This document shows positions 27,180 to 36,156 of a stretch of DNA of 64,000 bases, one piece after another. Made by a program: the position numbers and the translations under genes. Source of the stretch: Ruminococcus flavefaciens (GTDB lineage: Bacteria > Bacillota > Clostridia > Oscillospirales > Ruminococcaceae); the NCBI RefSeq assembly GCF_900119075.1, contig NZ_FPIP01000010.1:111335-175334 (forward strand). Direction: 5' to 3'. Below the pieces are notes generated by a model. That model saw only the letters and a program-made list of their open reading frames with translations, did not search any database and was not told the DNA's origin. The first letter of the stretch is position 1. Every line of letters begins with the position of its first letter.

Positions 27180-27260
27180 TCAGAAACATCGTCTGCCGCA
27201 CATTCGGTCTGTTCCTCTGACTACAGAACGGAGACGGTCAAGCATATTCAGTTGTTTCAT
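27180..27260 (-). CDS. 26-residue Cys-ending leader peptide upstream of metY
   Basis: A good promoter (27291-27320) and ribosome site (AAAGGAGAGGTACA) precede an ATG at 27260. The 26-codon frame starts MKQLNMLDRLRS and ends in RMCGRRCF before TGA (27180-27182). The start lies only about 24 bases from the predicted transcript start, so it is the first thing translated on the metY message. Two Cys codons just before the stop suit a cysteine-sensing upstream ORF such as those in front of sulfur operons in actinobacteria. Equally it could be a small metal- or thiol-binding peptide. No attenuator hairpin is visible before metY. Confidence 0.65.
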   Translation of the reverse strand: MKQLNMLDRLRSVVRGTDRMCGRRCF

Positions 27261-27290
27261 TGTACCTCTCCTTTCCTTTGGTATGCCTAT

Positions 27291-27320
27291 ATTATACATC
27301 GGTTTTATATATTTGTCCAA
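27291..27320 (-). promoter_or_regulatory. Promoter of the leader peptide-metY unit
   Basis: On the minus strand TTGGAC, an 18-base spacer and TATAAT. Confidence 0.75.
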
Positions 27321-27431
27321 TGCATAATTTTCATAGCTGGTTATAGGTTGAGTCTATAGCTGTTCCGAGCCGTCTCCGTTTTTCTTTTATAATGTATAAG
27401 GCTTTGCTTTGTTTCACAGGGGTAACACGTC

Positions 27432-27460
27432 TTGCATTTCAAAATACCTTGTGCTATAAT
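27432..27460 (+). promoter_or_regulatory. Promoter of nifS-iscU
   Basis: TTGCAT, 17-base spacer, TATAAT, about 45 bases before the nifS start codon. Confidence 0.75.
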
Positions 27461-27504
27461 ATACTAAGTCAATAGGAATACTTCATATACACTGGAGGAT
27501 AAAT

Positions 27505-28695
27505 ATGGAAAAACGTTTTATATACGCCGATAATGCCGCTACTACGGCAGTCTCGGAGGAAGTTCTCGCAGCTATGCTTCCCCATTTCCGCGAGGCTTAC
27601 GGCAACGCTTCAAGCATTTACAAGCTGGGACGCGACGCTCAGAAAGCCGTTGAGACTGCCCGTGAAAAGGTGGCAAAGGCTCTCGGCGCAGAGCCCCGTG
27701 AGATATACTTCACAAGCTGCGGCTCTGAGGCTGACAACTGGGCTATCAAGGGCACTGCGGAGCTCATGGCAAAAAAGGGCAAGAAGCACATCATCACTTC
27801 CGTTTTCGAGCACCACGCTGTGCTCCACACCACGGAATACCTCGAAAAGCATGGCTTTGAGGTGACTTATATCCCCGTAAGCGACAAGGGACTTATTGAT
27901 CCCGAGGATATCAGAAAAGCTATCCGCGAGGACACAGCTCTTGTTACTATAATGTACGCCAACAACGAGATAGGCACTATCCAGCCCATAGAGGAAATAG
28001 CTGCCATATGCCATGAAAAGGGCGTTCTCTTCCACACCGACGCTGTTCAGGCTGTGGGACACGTTGAGATAGACGTCCACAAACAGGGCATAGATATGCT
28101 CTCCCTTTCGGGACACAAGATACACGCTCAGAAGGGTATCGGCGCTCTGTATATCCGCAAGGGACTTGTCCTCCCTAATCTTATACACGGCGGCGGTCAG
28201 GAGCGCGGCAAGCGTGCAGGCACGGAAAACGTCCCTGCTATCGTAGGTCTGGGAGTTGCTATCGAAGCTGCAACACGCAATATCGCAGAAAAGGCAGCTG
28301 TGATAACTCCCCGCAGAAACAGGCTCATCGACGGTATACTCAAGCTCCCCTACACCCGTCTTAACGGCGACAGGGACAAGCGTCTCCCAGGAAACCTCAA
28401 CATCTCTATCGAGGGTATTGAGGGCGAATCACTGCTGCTCATGCTGGATATGAACGGTATCTGCGCTTCATCGGGCTCGGCTTGTACATCGGGCTCACTT
28501 GATCCGTCCCACGTTCTGCTGTCTCTCGGTCTGAAACACGCAGTAGCTCACGGCTCTATGCGTCTTTCCATTGAGGAGGACGTAACCGACGAGGACGTAG
28601 ACTACATTCTCGAAGTAGTTCCCAAGATAGTTGAGCGCCTGCGCTCTATGTCCCCTGTCTGGGAGAGAATGATGAAGGGCGAAGATTACGAATAA
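27505..28695 (+). CDS. nifS: Cysteine desulfurase
   Basis: The 396-residue PLP enzyme takes sulfur from cysteine for iron-sulfur clusters. It shows [14 protein letters not shown] at the N-terminus, [23 protein letters not shown], the PLP Lys in [12 protein letters not shown] and the catalytic Cys loop in [17 protein letters not shown]. The shape is the NifS/IscS group I form found in Firmicutes beside an IscU scaffold. Ribosome site GGAGG. The iscU gene follows after 15 bases, so they form an operon. It diverges from metY. Confidence 0.95.
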   Translation: MEKRFIYADNAATTAVSEEVLAAMLPHFREAYGNASSIYKLGRDAQKAVETAREKVAKALGAEPREIYFTSCGSEADNWAIKGTAELMAKKGKKHIITSVFEHHAVLHTTEYLEKHGFEVTYIPVSDKGLIDPEDIRKAIREDTALVTIMYANNEIGTIQPIEEIAAICHEKGVLFHTDAVQAVGHVEIDVHKQGIDMLSLSGHKIHAQKGIGALYIRKGLVLPNLIHGGGQERGKRAGTENVPAIVGLGVAIEAATRNIAEKAAVITPRRNRLIDGILKLPYTRLNGDRDKRLPGNLNISIEGIEGESLLLMLDMNGICASSGSACTSGSLDPSHVLLSLGLKHAVAHGSMRLSIEEDVTDEDVDYILEVVPKIVERLRSMSPVWERMMKGEDYE

Positions 28696-28710
28696 TAAAG
28701 GAGAATATAT

Positions 28711-29130
28711 ATGCTTTACAGTGAAAAGGTTCTGGATCATTTTTCAAATCCGCGAAATGTGGGCGAAATCGAGGACGCTGACGGAGTCGGCGAGATAGGC
28801 AATGCAAAATGCGGAGATATCATGAAAATGTATCTCAAAATAGACGATAATACCATTACCGACGTTAAGTTCAAGACATTCGGCTGCGGTGCGGCAGTTG
28901 CCACATCGTCAATGGCTACCGAGCTCATCAAGGGCAAGTCAATTGACGACGCACTGAAGCTTACAAATCAGGCTGTTGTTGAGGCTCTGGACGGACTTCC
29001 GGCAGTAAAGATTCACTGCTCTGTGCTCGCGGAGCAGGCTGTCCGCGCAGCTCTTTCCGACTACTATACAAAACAGGGCATCGATCCTGTGCCGATAGTT
29101 GGCGAAATAAAAGTACCCGAAGAAGAATAA
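28711..29130 (+). CDS. iscU: Iron-sulfur cluster scaffold IscU/NifU
   Basis: The 139-residue scaffold has the three cluster-binding Cys: GNAKCGDIMKMYL, FGCGAAVATSSMATELIKGK and IHCSVLAEQAV. The NifU-type C-terminal domain is absent, so this is a single-domain scaffold. It works with the desulfurase encoded just upstream. Ribosome site AAAGGAG. It is the last gene before a long repeat-filled gap. Confidence 0.95.
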   Translation: MLYSEKVLDHFSNPRNVGEIEDADGVGEIGNAKCGDIMKMYLKIDDNTITDVKFKTFGCGAAVATSSMATELIKGKSIDDALKLTNQAVVEALDGLPAVKIHCSVLAEQAVRAALSDYYTKQGIDPVPIVGEIKVPEEE

Positions 29131-29588
29131 CACTCTTGTATATCCATGACACTTATATAGAAACTTATAGTTAATTATGGGGGAAACCTTTCTGAGGAAA
29201 GGTTCTCCCCCATACCCCTTTCCAAAGACTTTTAGCTGATTTTTTCTATAATAGAGCCCCTTTGTAGTATGTACAGAGGGGCAAGTTTTTATATGGGCTC
29301 TATTATAGAAAAAATGAAATAACGGTCATTGAATGAGTGCAAGGAACTCCTTCATCAAAAGGCTTTTGCCCAATAATAAGCATAAAGCTTCTGTATAAGC
29401 ATCATGGTTAGCACAGGAGCGTTTTTTATCCGCACTTGTTGCTATTTTATTGATTATATGCTAAAATAAAAGCTGATGATTTTCAAAACATAAAATTATT
29501 GCCCGTAATGTAACACTTGAACAGGCTGCTCCGATTGTTGTATATGAAAGGTGGCGCCTTACAAAACAAATCGCAGGGAGGAATGTAA
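29131..29588. other. Intergenic region with repeat copy 2 and ECF gene promoter
   Basis: Bases 29177-29330 are the dispersed palindromic repeat. The rest is AT-rich upstream sequence of the ECF sigma gene, containing GTAACACTTGAACAGG about 80 bases upstream, which might be a self-recognised ECF promoter, though this cannot be shown. Confidence 0.6.
29177..29330 (-). repeat. Dispersed palindromic repeat, copy 2
   Basis: Core arms 29239-29259 and 29295-29315 are the same 21-nt sequences as in copy 1. The flanks show that this copy is inverted relative to it: CTTTCCAAAGACTTTTAGCTG on the left and GAAATAACGGTCA on the right. The outer hairpin AACCTTTCTGAGGAAAGGTT closes the left end. Confidence 0.85.
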
Positions 29589-30155
29589 ATGACAAGCAGA
29601 GAACTGACAGCTCTTATGGAAAAATCACCCGTCAGCTGTCACAAGGCTCTCGTCAAGGAATACGGCAGATACGTTTACGCTATTGCCTACAATAAGCTCA
29701 GAGGCTGCGGCACAAATGAAGATATAGAAGAATGCGTCAGCGACGTTTTCGCAGCTCTTTTTATGCAGTGTGAATATGACCTGTCATCTGAGAACGATCT
29801 TAAATACCTTATCGGAACTATCGCAAAAAGAAAGGCTATCGACTACTTCCGAAGCCTGACTGCAAGAGAAAGCCATATTTCCGAGTCTGACGAGAACGAT
29901 ATGAGGGAGCTTGTCTCGGACTTCAGCGTTGACGAACGCGTTGACCGCTCGGAACTCCGCCGCGTGCTCCTCGACAAGATAGACGAGCTGGGCGAGCCCG
30001 ATTCGACTATACTTATCCAGAAATTCTATTACAACCGAAATTCCAATGAAATAGCAGAGAGCGTTTCTATGACGGCTTCGGCAGTCAGACAGCGCTGTGC
30101 AAGAGCTATGGACAAGCTGCGCACTAAGCTTGTGGAAGTCGGTATGGGAAGATAA
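29589..30155 (+). CDS. ECF-type RNA polymerase sigma factor
   Basis: The 188-residue sigma factor has region 2 (about 22-90: VYAIAYNKLRGCGTNEDIEECVSDVFAALF, then LIGTIAKRKAIDYFR) and region 4 (about 125-185: ILIQKFYYNRNSNEIAESVSMTASAVRQRCARAMDKL), with no region 3. It should direct polymerase to its own gene set when freed from a membrane inhibitor. The next gene, 14 bases downstream, encodes the likely inhibitor. Ribosome site AGGGAGG. Confidence 0.93.
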   Translation: MTSRELTALMEKSPVSCHKALVKEYGRYVYAIAYNKLRGCGTNEDIEECVSDVFAALFMQCEYDLSSENDLKYLIGTIAKRKAIDYFRSLTARESHISESDENDMRELVSDFSVDERVDRSELRRVLLDKIDELGEPDSTILIQKFYYNRNSNEIAESVSMTASAVRQRCARAMDKLRTKLVEVGMGR

Positions 30156-30169
30156 GGAGGGGAGCTATT

Positions 30170-31540
30170 ATGAAAGATAAAAACATATTCGATATTCTCG
30201 AAAATGCGGAGAATGATTCTATGAAAAGATTAATAGACAAATGCCCCGAAATTTCCGATGAACAGCTCGAAAAGATATTCAAGATGAGCGAAAAGAAGTT
30301 CAGAAAGCAAAGGGCGGAAAAAGATAGAACAGAGAGAGATAATACTATAAAAATGACCGAAAACTATGTAGTTGAGGGCGTTGAGCGCAACAAAAGACCT
30401 GCATGGCTCACTCCGCTGACTACCGCAGCTTCGGTACTGCTTATCGCAGGCATCGCTATCGGCAGCACAGCAATGCTCAAGAGACACACCAAGCCAAACG
30501 GAGGGGGCGGCGGTGTAACTCCTGCAGTAACTGTCTCAACAACAACAGGAACAAGTACAAATATCGTATCCACAGACAAAAACGGTTCAACTATCACAGG
30601 AACTGACGTAACAACAACTACTACGACTGTAACATCAGCAGGTGACGGCAGTGACCAAAACACAGCCGATACTGAGTTCATCAAGCCGTTTGTGGGCAGA
30701 TGGAGATATGAAATGTCAAACATAAACGACCTTGATGTTCCCGAATCTGCGGGTTATATGGGTACAGTTGAAATAACAGCTGACGCAACATACATCATGA
30801 CAGACAACAGCGGTAATGTCTCACACGGCACTATCAGCAATGCTACAGAGGAAATCGGCGGAACAAGTATACAATGTCTCGATTTCTCTGTAAATGAAAG
30901 CGGAGCAAACGATTTCCTGACCAGACGTGCTTATTATGATGAATCCAGACCTTATGAGCTCCATTTCGGCAACAGCAACATTGCAAGACTTGTACGCGAA
31001 GAGCACGTCGAGCCCACAGATACGAGCTGGCAGTCTGCATACAGAAAAGAGCTTCTAAAACATTATAACAAAGCAGGAATACCATATAATGATCCGATGT
31101 GGGATCTTCAGGATATAGACGGCGACGACATACCTGAACTTCTGATATCGACAGGCACTCAAAAAGACGACTGTGTATACATCTACTATTACGAAAACGG
31201 CGAAGCAAAAGATCTTAATAATACTGTACAGACGATCCCCTACGGAGAGTACGGCGTTACAAATATCTGCAAGGAAGAACACTATATAGGTCATAACTAT
31301 ACTGATAACCGCGTTACATACTACGAAATGACAAAGTTAAAGGACCACTATCCGATATGCGATATATTTACTTATTACTATGACCTTGAACAAGCAGGTG
31401 AAACGCCTTATGGTCTGAACGCCAGACCTGTCAGCGAAGAGGAATTCAACCAAAAGGTCGACGAATACAATTCCAAGAACTGGATAACAGTCGGCAGACA
31501 GTATCGTTTAGGTGACTTCTCACCGCTGATGGACAATTGA
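30170..31540 (+). CDS. Membrane anti-sigma-like protein with extracellular domains
   Basis: The 456-residue protein has a charged cytoplasmic part (about 1-78; PEISDEQLEKIFKMSEKKF), one membrane helix (about 84-104), a Gly then Thr-rich linker (106-160) and two extracytoplasmic domains. The first (about 168-280) is beta-rich, beginning FVGRWRYEMS; the second (about 285-456) contains DLQDIDGDDIPELLIS, a calcium-loop or FG-GAP-like motif. Placed directly after an ECF sigma gene, it fits the layout of a sigma/anti-sigma pair that senses something outside the cell, like the SigI-RsgI pairs of cellulolytic clostridia. No zinc anti-sigma motif is visible, so the sigma-binding part is inferred. Confidence 0.75.
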   Translation: MKDKNIFDILENAENDSMKRLIDKCPEISDEQLEKIFKMSEKKFRKQRAEKDRTERDNTIKMTENYVVEGVERNKRPAWLTPLTTAASVLLIAGIAIGSTAMLKRHTKPNGGGGGVTPAVTVSTTTGTSTNIVSTDKNGSTITGTDVTTTTTTVTSAGDGSDQNTADTEFIKPFVGRWRYEMSNINDLDVPESAGYMGTVEITADATYIMTDNSGNVSHGTISNATEEIGGTSIQCLDFSVNESGANDFLTRRAYYDESRPYELHFGNSNIARLVREEHVEPTDTSWQSAYRKELLKHYNKAGIPYNDPMWDLQDIDGDDIPELLISTGTQKDDCVYIYYYENGEAKDLNNTVQTIPYGEYGVTNICKEEHYIGHNYTDNRVTYYEMTKLKDHYPICDIFTYYYDLEQAGETPYGLNARPVSEEEFNQKVDEYNSKNWITVGRQYRLGDFSPLMDN

Positions 31541-31551
31541 CATCACACTAC

Positions 31552-31579
31552 AAACGCTCCCAAAATATCGGGAGCGTTT
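31552..31579 (+). terminator. Terminator of the sigma/anti-sigma operon
   Basis: AAACGCTCCC, 8-nt loop, GGGAGCGTTT with a short T-run. Confidence 0.9.
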
Positions 31580-31605
31580 TACTGTTGTTCGTATTAATAA
31601 AGGCT

Positions 31606-31655
31606 GAAAAAATCTCCCGAAAATGAACTGCTCTGTCCATTTTCGGGAGATTTTC
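31606..31655 (-). terminator. Terminator of the 31676-32164 gene
   Basis: AAAATCTCCCGAAAATG pairs with CATTTTCGGGAGATTTT around a 12-nt loop; T-rich on the minus strand. Confidence 0.88.
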
Positions 31656-31675
31656 TTAAAGGTTATCAAAAAGCA

Positions 31676-32164
31676 TTATTGCTGTATCTCGGGTTTATAA
31701 GCACTTGTATTGATATCAACAATTTCAGGTCTTAAAAATGTTCCTGTCTTGAAAACAAGTGAAATGTAGATATTGTATTTTTCGCCGTTAATTGTTACTT
31801 CCTGAGCCAGTTTATCGTAAAGGCTGCTTTTGTCCGTGGGGAAATAATCGCTATAGCTGCCCTTTATTTGGTAATCATAGTCCATGTTCTTGTATTTGTT
31901 GCAGAATGCGAACTTTTCTTCATCACTTGCAAACTTGAAATCTTTTTTATCTATCATCTTTTTCAGGTCGCCGCTCAGCATATTATAGTCGATATAATCG
32001 CCAAGCTCGCTTATTCCTGTGCATTTGCTGTCCATTTTTTCAAAGAATCTGCCGCAGTAATACCTTTTAGCCACTATCCTCAGCGGTGACGCCGCTAATA
32101 AGGCTACTGCCGCAATTAGAGTTATCATGCCGCGTTTTAGTATTTTTTTCTTTTTAAGTTCCAT
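31676..32164 (-). CDS. Hypothetical membrane-anchored or secreted protein
   Basis: This 162-residue protein has a signal or anchor helix after a Lys-rich start (KKKKILKRGMITLIAAVALLAAS). The remainder is hydrophilic, with two Cys pairs at most (YYCGRFFEKMDSKCTG, FAFCNKY) and a beta-rich C-terminus (EVTINGEKYNIYISLVFKTG). Ribosome site AAGGAGAC. I do not recognise the family. It has its own terminator and no functional neighbour. Confidence 0.75.
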   Translation of the reverse strand: MELKKKKILKRGMITLIAAVALLAASPLRIVAKRYYCGRFFEKMDSKCTGISELGDYIDYNMLSGDLKKMIDKKDFKFASDEEKFAFCNKYKNMDYDYQIKGSYSDYFPTDKSSLYDKLAQEVTINGEKYNIYISLVFKTGTFLRPEIVDINTSAYKPEIQQ

Positions 32165-32196
32165 AAATTTGTCTCCTTATATACGTTTTTCAACAT

Positions 32197-32223
32197 TACC
32201 CCGAAGGAGGAAGCTTCGGGGTA
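32197..32223. terminator. Hairpin between two minus-strand genes
   Basis: TACCCCGAAG and CTTCGGGGTA pair over a short loop with TTTTT on the plus strand. It lies just upstream of the 31676-32164 gene. Its role is unclear. Confidence 0.6.
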
Positions 32224-32378
32224 TTTTTAAACGCAGCCCCGAAGAAAGGGATATCAGAGGCGGTGTTTCTGCATAAGCTTTGTAAAAAATATCCCTTTAA
32301 TATAATAAACGGAACAAAAATATAAATTGTTACATATTTTTGAAAAAAATTTTTCGCCTGATGAAAATAATTAAAAGC

Positions 32379-32411
32379 AAAAAGCGTCTCATTAAAAATG
32401 AGACGCTTTTT
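32379..32411 (-). terminator. Terminator of the ABC exporter operon
   Basis: AAAAAGCGTCTCAT and ATGAGACGCTTTTT pair around TAAAA. Confidence 0.9.
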
Positions 32412-32430
32412 GCCATATACATACAGAGCA

Positions 32431-35187
32431 TTACTCCATATTTTTAAGTGCAAGAACCTTCGGTATTTTGCGGATACGGATAAAATCAAGAACAGTAATG
32501 AGCAGATATGCAGCAAATACAAGGAGGAACTCCTTTACAAAGCCCGAAACAGGCATTATGAATCCAAACCAGCCGCTCATCTTCATCATTATCAGTTTCC
32601 AGAAGAACTGCATAAGCAAATAGCCTATGTACATTGCAAGGAACTCCGAGAAGAACACAACTATCGCTGTCGGTATGAGATAAAGTGAAGCTATCTCGCC
32701 GTTTTCATAGCCCAGTATCTTCGTCATGGAGATAGAGCGCTCGTTTTTTTCGATGATTATCTTTGTCAGCAGATAGAGTATTATCGCTGCCACTATGAAG
32801 CATACATACTGGAAATACAGCATATATGAACCCATTGAGTGGTCAAGCTGGTCTGCCACCTTCATCATATCCTGAGTTGTTATCTCTTTGGCGATGTATT
32901 CCTCATCGATGTCCTTTATCATTTTGTTGGACATATATCCGCTGAAATCGCCTTCATCCTTGTCGAATACCCTGTTGAACTGTTCGTTTTCCATGAATAC
33001 GGCAACTCCTGCGGAATAATCGTAAATGTCATGTACAGTCCAGTTGTAGTCCTTGTGCTCGTATTTCTCGGAAAGAGTAATGGTATCGCCTGCCTGAACG
33101 CCGTATTTTTCCGCGTAAGCCTTGGAAATATATACGGAATCATCATTGGTTTTACCGATATTTACATATTTACTGCCGCTTTCGATACCGAAAACGGATA
33201 CTTCCTCGTTATAGCTGTCGGACTTGCGCTCAAGTGATGTTATTGAGAAGCGCTCTGCCCCCTCTGTAGCAGTTGTGATGAGATTTCCTTCCTCGTCCTC
33301 GGTACTGCTGAGGATAACCTGCTCCTCGGCAAACATCATATCGCCCATTTTATCCTGATAGTAGGACAATGTTTCGGGCATTCCCACAGCCATTGAGATA
33401 AGCAGCATAACAAAGGTTATGCCTACGAAAAGCATGATGTAGTTCGGGATATTCTGCAAAAACACGCGTATTCTGAAACGTTTGAGGAATCTCCACCTCG
33501 GCAGTCTTATTGCCTTTTTCCTCTTATTGCGCTTCAGGTCGTGGCGCAGGAAGCGCAGCGGTGAGAGCTTCAGCGTTTTTGTGATAACTATCACGTTAAT
33601 AATAAGCATTAATATTATAGGTACTACTGTTGTTTTGATAAATGCCTCCGGTGTCCACAGAGTCTCAAAGGCAGGCAGGCTGTAGCTGCTGTAGTACATA
33701 TCTGCCACTGTATTCTTGAACACGGTATAGCCCAGTACATTGCCTATGACCGAGGCAATAATGACGATGAGCAGCGGAGCGCTCATGTAGTAGCGCAGAA
33801 GCTCTCCCCTTGTATAGCCCGAAGCCCTGAGAGTACCGATTACAGAAGCTTCCTGCTCTAATGTAGTGCTGATAGTTACCGCAAAAATGAACGCTAAAAC
33901 AGCAGTGAGTATGTACAGGAGAACTCCGCCCATAGCCTTATCCTTGCCTATATCGTTTCTTGCAAAGCTCATGGACTGATTTGCATAGGCAGGGACATAG
34001 TCCTTTATTTCAAGCTCCTCGGTATCAGAGACTGCTGTCTGTGTGATTAGGGATTTGAGGAAGTGCTCGGACATTTCCTTTTCCTCGTACTCGTCGGCAG
34101 GCTTTTTATTGTAAGTGAAACCGTAGTTTGCAGAGGTATTTGCACGGATACGGGCAAAGCCCTCGTTTGTGGTCATACCTATATCAAAGGTAAGAGCGTC
34201 GAACATTGTATCGGTATTGCTCTCGTAAAGTGCGCTGTAATCCACAAAAGCCGCAAGTCCGACTACCTCAAAGTCAAGGCCGCCGACTTTAAGAGTATCT
34301 CCCACCTTTATCTTTGCATTGTCGGCGTGCATACGGTCGATTATTATCTCGTTCTCATTTTCGGGAGCGCGTCCCTTGAGGATATCGTAAAGGTCGATGT
34401 CGCCGCGCTCGCCGTAAACCCGGATAGTTCCCGAGTAATCTGCCTTTGAGGGGATAGCTTCATCTGTATCCTTATAGAAAAGCTCATACACCGTAACAGG
34501 AACAGGCTCGAATTTCTCGTTAAGCTCGTAGCGCTCCTCTATTTCGGAGTATTTCTCGTCTATTTCCTTGTCTATTTCCTTTTTAGCCTCGTCCATTGCG
34601 TCGGACAGGGCTTTTTTGTAGTCCTCCGAGTCCTTTGCGGTCTTTAAAGCTTCATCGTAAGCCTTGTCGTAATTCTCTTTTATCGCAGTATCAAGGGCGG
34701 AGCTTATCATCTCCTCGCGCTGAGACGCAGGAATATCAGCTCCCATAGCCTTTGCTGCGGCAAGCTTCTCGTCGATTGCGGCTGTTACCTGAGTTTTTAT
34801 AGCTTCCTTTACCTGCTCAGCAACCTTTTCTTCCACAGCTTCATTGACAGCCTTTTCCACCTCGTCGGCGGCTTCATCGCAGGCACGTTCACGGTATACC
34901 GCAGGTACGTCTGCCATTTCTCCTGTTTCGATAGCCTTTACAGTGACTTCGTCAGCCTTTTTTGAAAGCTTGAAATGTCCGTCCTCACGCTTCATCTCCG
35001 CAACGTTTTTGTCAAGGGTATTGAGCATACTGTTGTTTGCAACATACATTCCCGAAACAAAGCCGATAGTTACGATGAGCATGAGACCTATCATCAGGTA
35101 GCGCTTCCAGTCGCGGAGCATATCCTTCCAGACGCGCTTGTTAAGGGGATTATTCGGACGCTTGCCGAATGATATCTTCTTATCCAT
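32431..35187 (-). CDS. FtsX/MacB-type ABC transporter permease
   Basis: The 918-residue permease has one membrane helix near the N-terminus (about 31-51). A long extracytoplasmic region follows; its first part (about 105-215) is a Glu/Lys/Ala-rich coiled coil. Next comes a MacB-like domain (EIIIDRMHADNAKIKVGDTLKV). The first FtsX unit has three helices near 430-535 (GTLRASGYTRGELLRYY), a second extracytoplasmic domain follows and the final FtsX helices are near the C-terminus (KILGYENGEIASLYLIP). Such permeases use ATP to drive conformational work on lipids, peptides or cell-wall enzymes rather than transmembrane uptake. It is 12 bases downstream of its ATPase gene. The substrate is unknown. 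Confidence 0.9.
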   Translation of the reverse strand: MDKKISFGKRPNNPLNKRVWKDMLRDWKRYLMIGLMLIVTIGFVSGMYVANNSMLNTLDKNVAEMKREDGHFKLSKKADEVTVKAIETGEMADVPAVYRERACDEAADEVEKAVNEAVEEKVAEQVKEAIKTQVTAAIDEKLAAAKAMGADIPASQREEMISSALDTAIKENYDKAYDEALKTAKDSEDYKKALSDAMDEAKKEIDKEIDEKYSEIEERYELNEKFEPVPVTVYELFYKDTDEAIPSKADYSGTIRVYGERGDIDLYDILKGRAPENENEIIIDRMHADNAKIKVGDTLKVGGLDFEVVGLAAFVDYSALYESNTDTMFDALTFDIGMTTNEGFARIRANTSANYGFTYNKKPADEYEEKEMSEHFLKSLITQTAVSDTEELEIKDYVPAYANQSMSFARNDIGKDKAMGGVLLYILTAVLAFIFAVTISTTLEQEASVIGTLRASGYTRGELLRYYMSAPLLIVIIASVIGNVLGYTVFKNTVADMYYSSYSLPAFETLWTPEAFIKTTVVPIILMLIINVIVITKTLKLSPLRFLRHDLKRNKRKKAIRLPRWRFLKRFRIRVFLQNIPNYIMLFVGITFVMLLISMAVGMPETLSYYQDKMGDMMFAEEQVILSSTEDEEGNLITTATEGAERFSITSLERKSDSYNEEVSVFGIESGSKYVNIGKTNDDSVYISKAYAEKYGVQAGDTITLSEKYEHKDYNWTVHDIYDYSAGVAVFMENEQFNRVFDKDEGDFSGYMSNKMIKDIDEEYIAKEITTQDMMKVADQLDHSMGSYMLYFQYVCFIVAAIILYLLTKIIIEKNERSISMTKILGYENGEIASLYLIPTAIVVFFSEFLAMYIGYLLMQFFWKLIMMKMSGWFGFIMPVSGFVKEFLLVFAAYLLITVLDFIRIRKIPKVLALKNME

Positions 35188-35199
35188 AAATGCTCCCCC

Positions 35200-35916
35200 T
35201 TACCACTCTATCTCAGCAGCGGTCAGCTTTTCCTTATTGACAGTATCATGTCTTATCTTGCCGTCACGAAGCTTTATCACATGGTCAGCCATTTGCTTTA
35301 TGGCTTCGTTATGAGTTACCATGATGATAGTGTTGCCGTACTTTTTGTTGACCTCCTCGATAAGCTGCAATATCTCCTTTGAGGTCTTGTAGTCAAGAGC
35401 GCCTGTAGGCTCGTCGCAAAGAAGTATATCTGGATTCTTGACGATAGCGCGTCCTATGGATACTCTTTGCTGCTGACCGCCCGAGAGCTGATTAGGCAGC
35501 TTGTAGCGGTGCTCGTAAAGTCCCAGTATCTTCAGCAATTCGTCGATATCAAGGGGCTTATCAGAGAGATAAGCGCCTGTTTCGATGTTTTCCTTTACGT
35601 TGAGGTTAGGGATAAGATTGTACATCTGAAAAACGTAGCCCAAGTGCTTGCGGCGGTAGCGTGTAAGACTTTTCTCGTCCATTTCCGCCAGTTTATCGCC
35701 GTTTATGGTTATCTCCCCTGCGTCGGCGCTGTCAATGCCGCCGAGAATATTCAGCAATGTTGATTTACCCGAGCCTGACGGTCCGAGAAGCACACAGAAC
35801 TCCCCTTTTCCTACTGTGAAGTCCAGCTCCTTAAGTACCTCCTGCTTAGTTTCACCGCTGCCGAAGCTCTTCTTCAGTCCGCGGACTTCAAGGAATTTTC
35901 TCTCTTTTTCGCTCAT
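35200..35916 (-). CDS. ABC transporter ATP-binding protein (MacB/LolD type)
   Basis: The 238-residue ATPase has Walker A (LGPSGSGKSTLLN), the Q-loop (GYVFQMYNLIPNLNV), signature LSGGQQQRVSIGRA, Walker B (DILLCDEPTGALD) and the switch His (MVTHNE). GGIDSADAGEITINGDKL is typical of exporters of the MacB/LolD group. It is first in the operon with the FtsX-type permease. Ribosome site AGGAGAGAAAGGTT. Confidence 0.95.
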   Translation of the reverse strand: MSEKERKFLEVRGLKKSFGSGETKQEVLKELDFTVGKGEFCVLLGPSGSGKSTLLNILGGIDSADAGEITINGDKLAEMDEKSLTRYRRKHLGYVFQMYNLIPNLNVKENIETGAYLSDKPLDIDELLKILGLYEHRYKLPNQLSGGQQQRVSIGRAIVKNPDILLCDEPTGALDYKTSKEILQLIEEVNKKYGNTIIMVTHNEAIKQMADHVIKLRDGKIRHDTVNKEKLTAAEIEW

Positions 35917-36156
35917 AACCTTTCTCTCCTTACGTCATTATTTGTATCCATGCTTGTATGAACACTTGAATATCTATTCATATGTTATCACATTATTTCT
36001 GAAATGTCAAGTGCTTTTTTCCATTTCAGCATTTTCGATATTATCAGACAATACAGGTCATTTATATAAGTTAGTATATACAAATATTTTATTTTTAACA
36101 AATATCCGACTTTCTTACTGAAAATGGGGAATCCATTGGATCCCCCGTTTTTCCTG

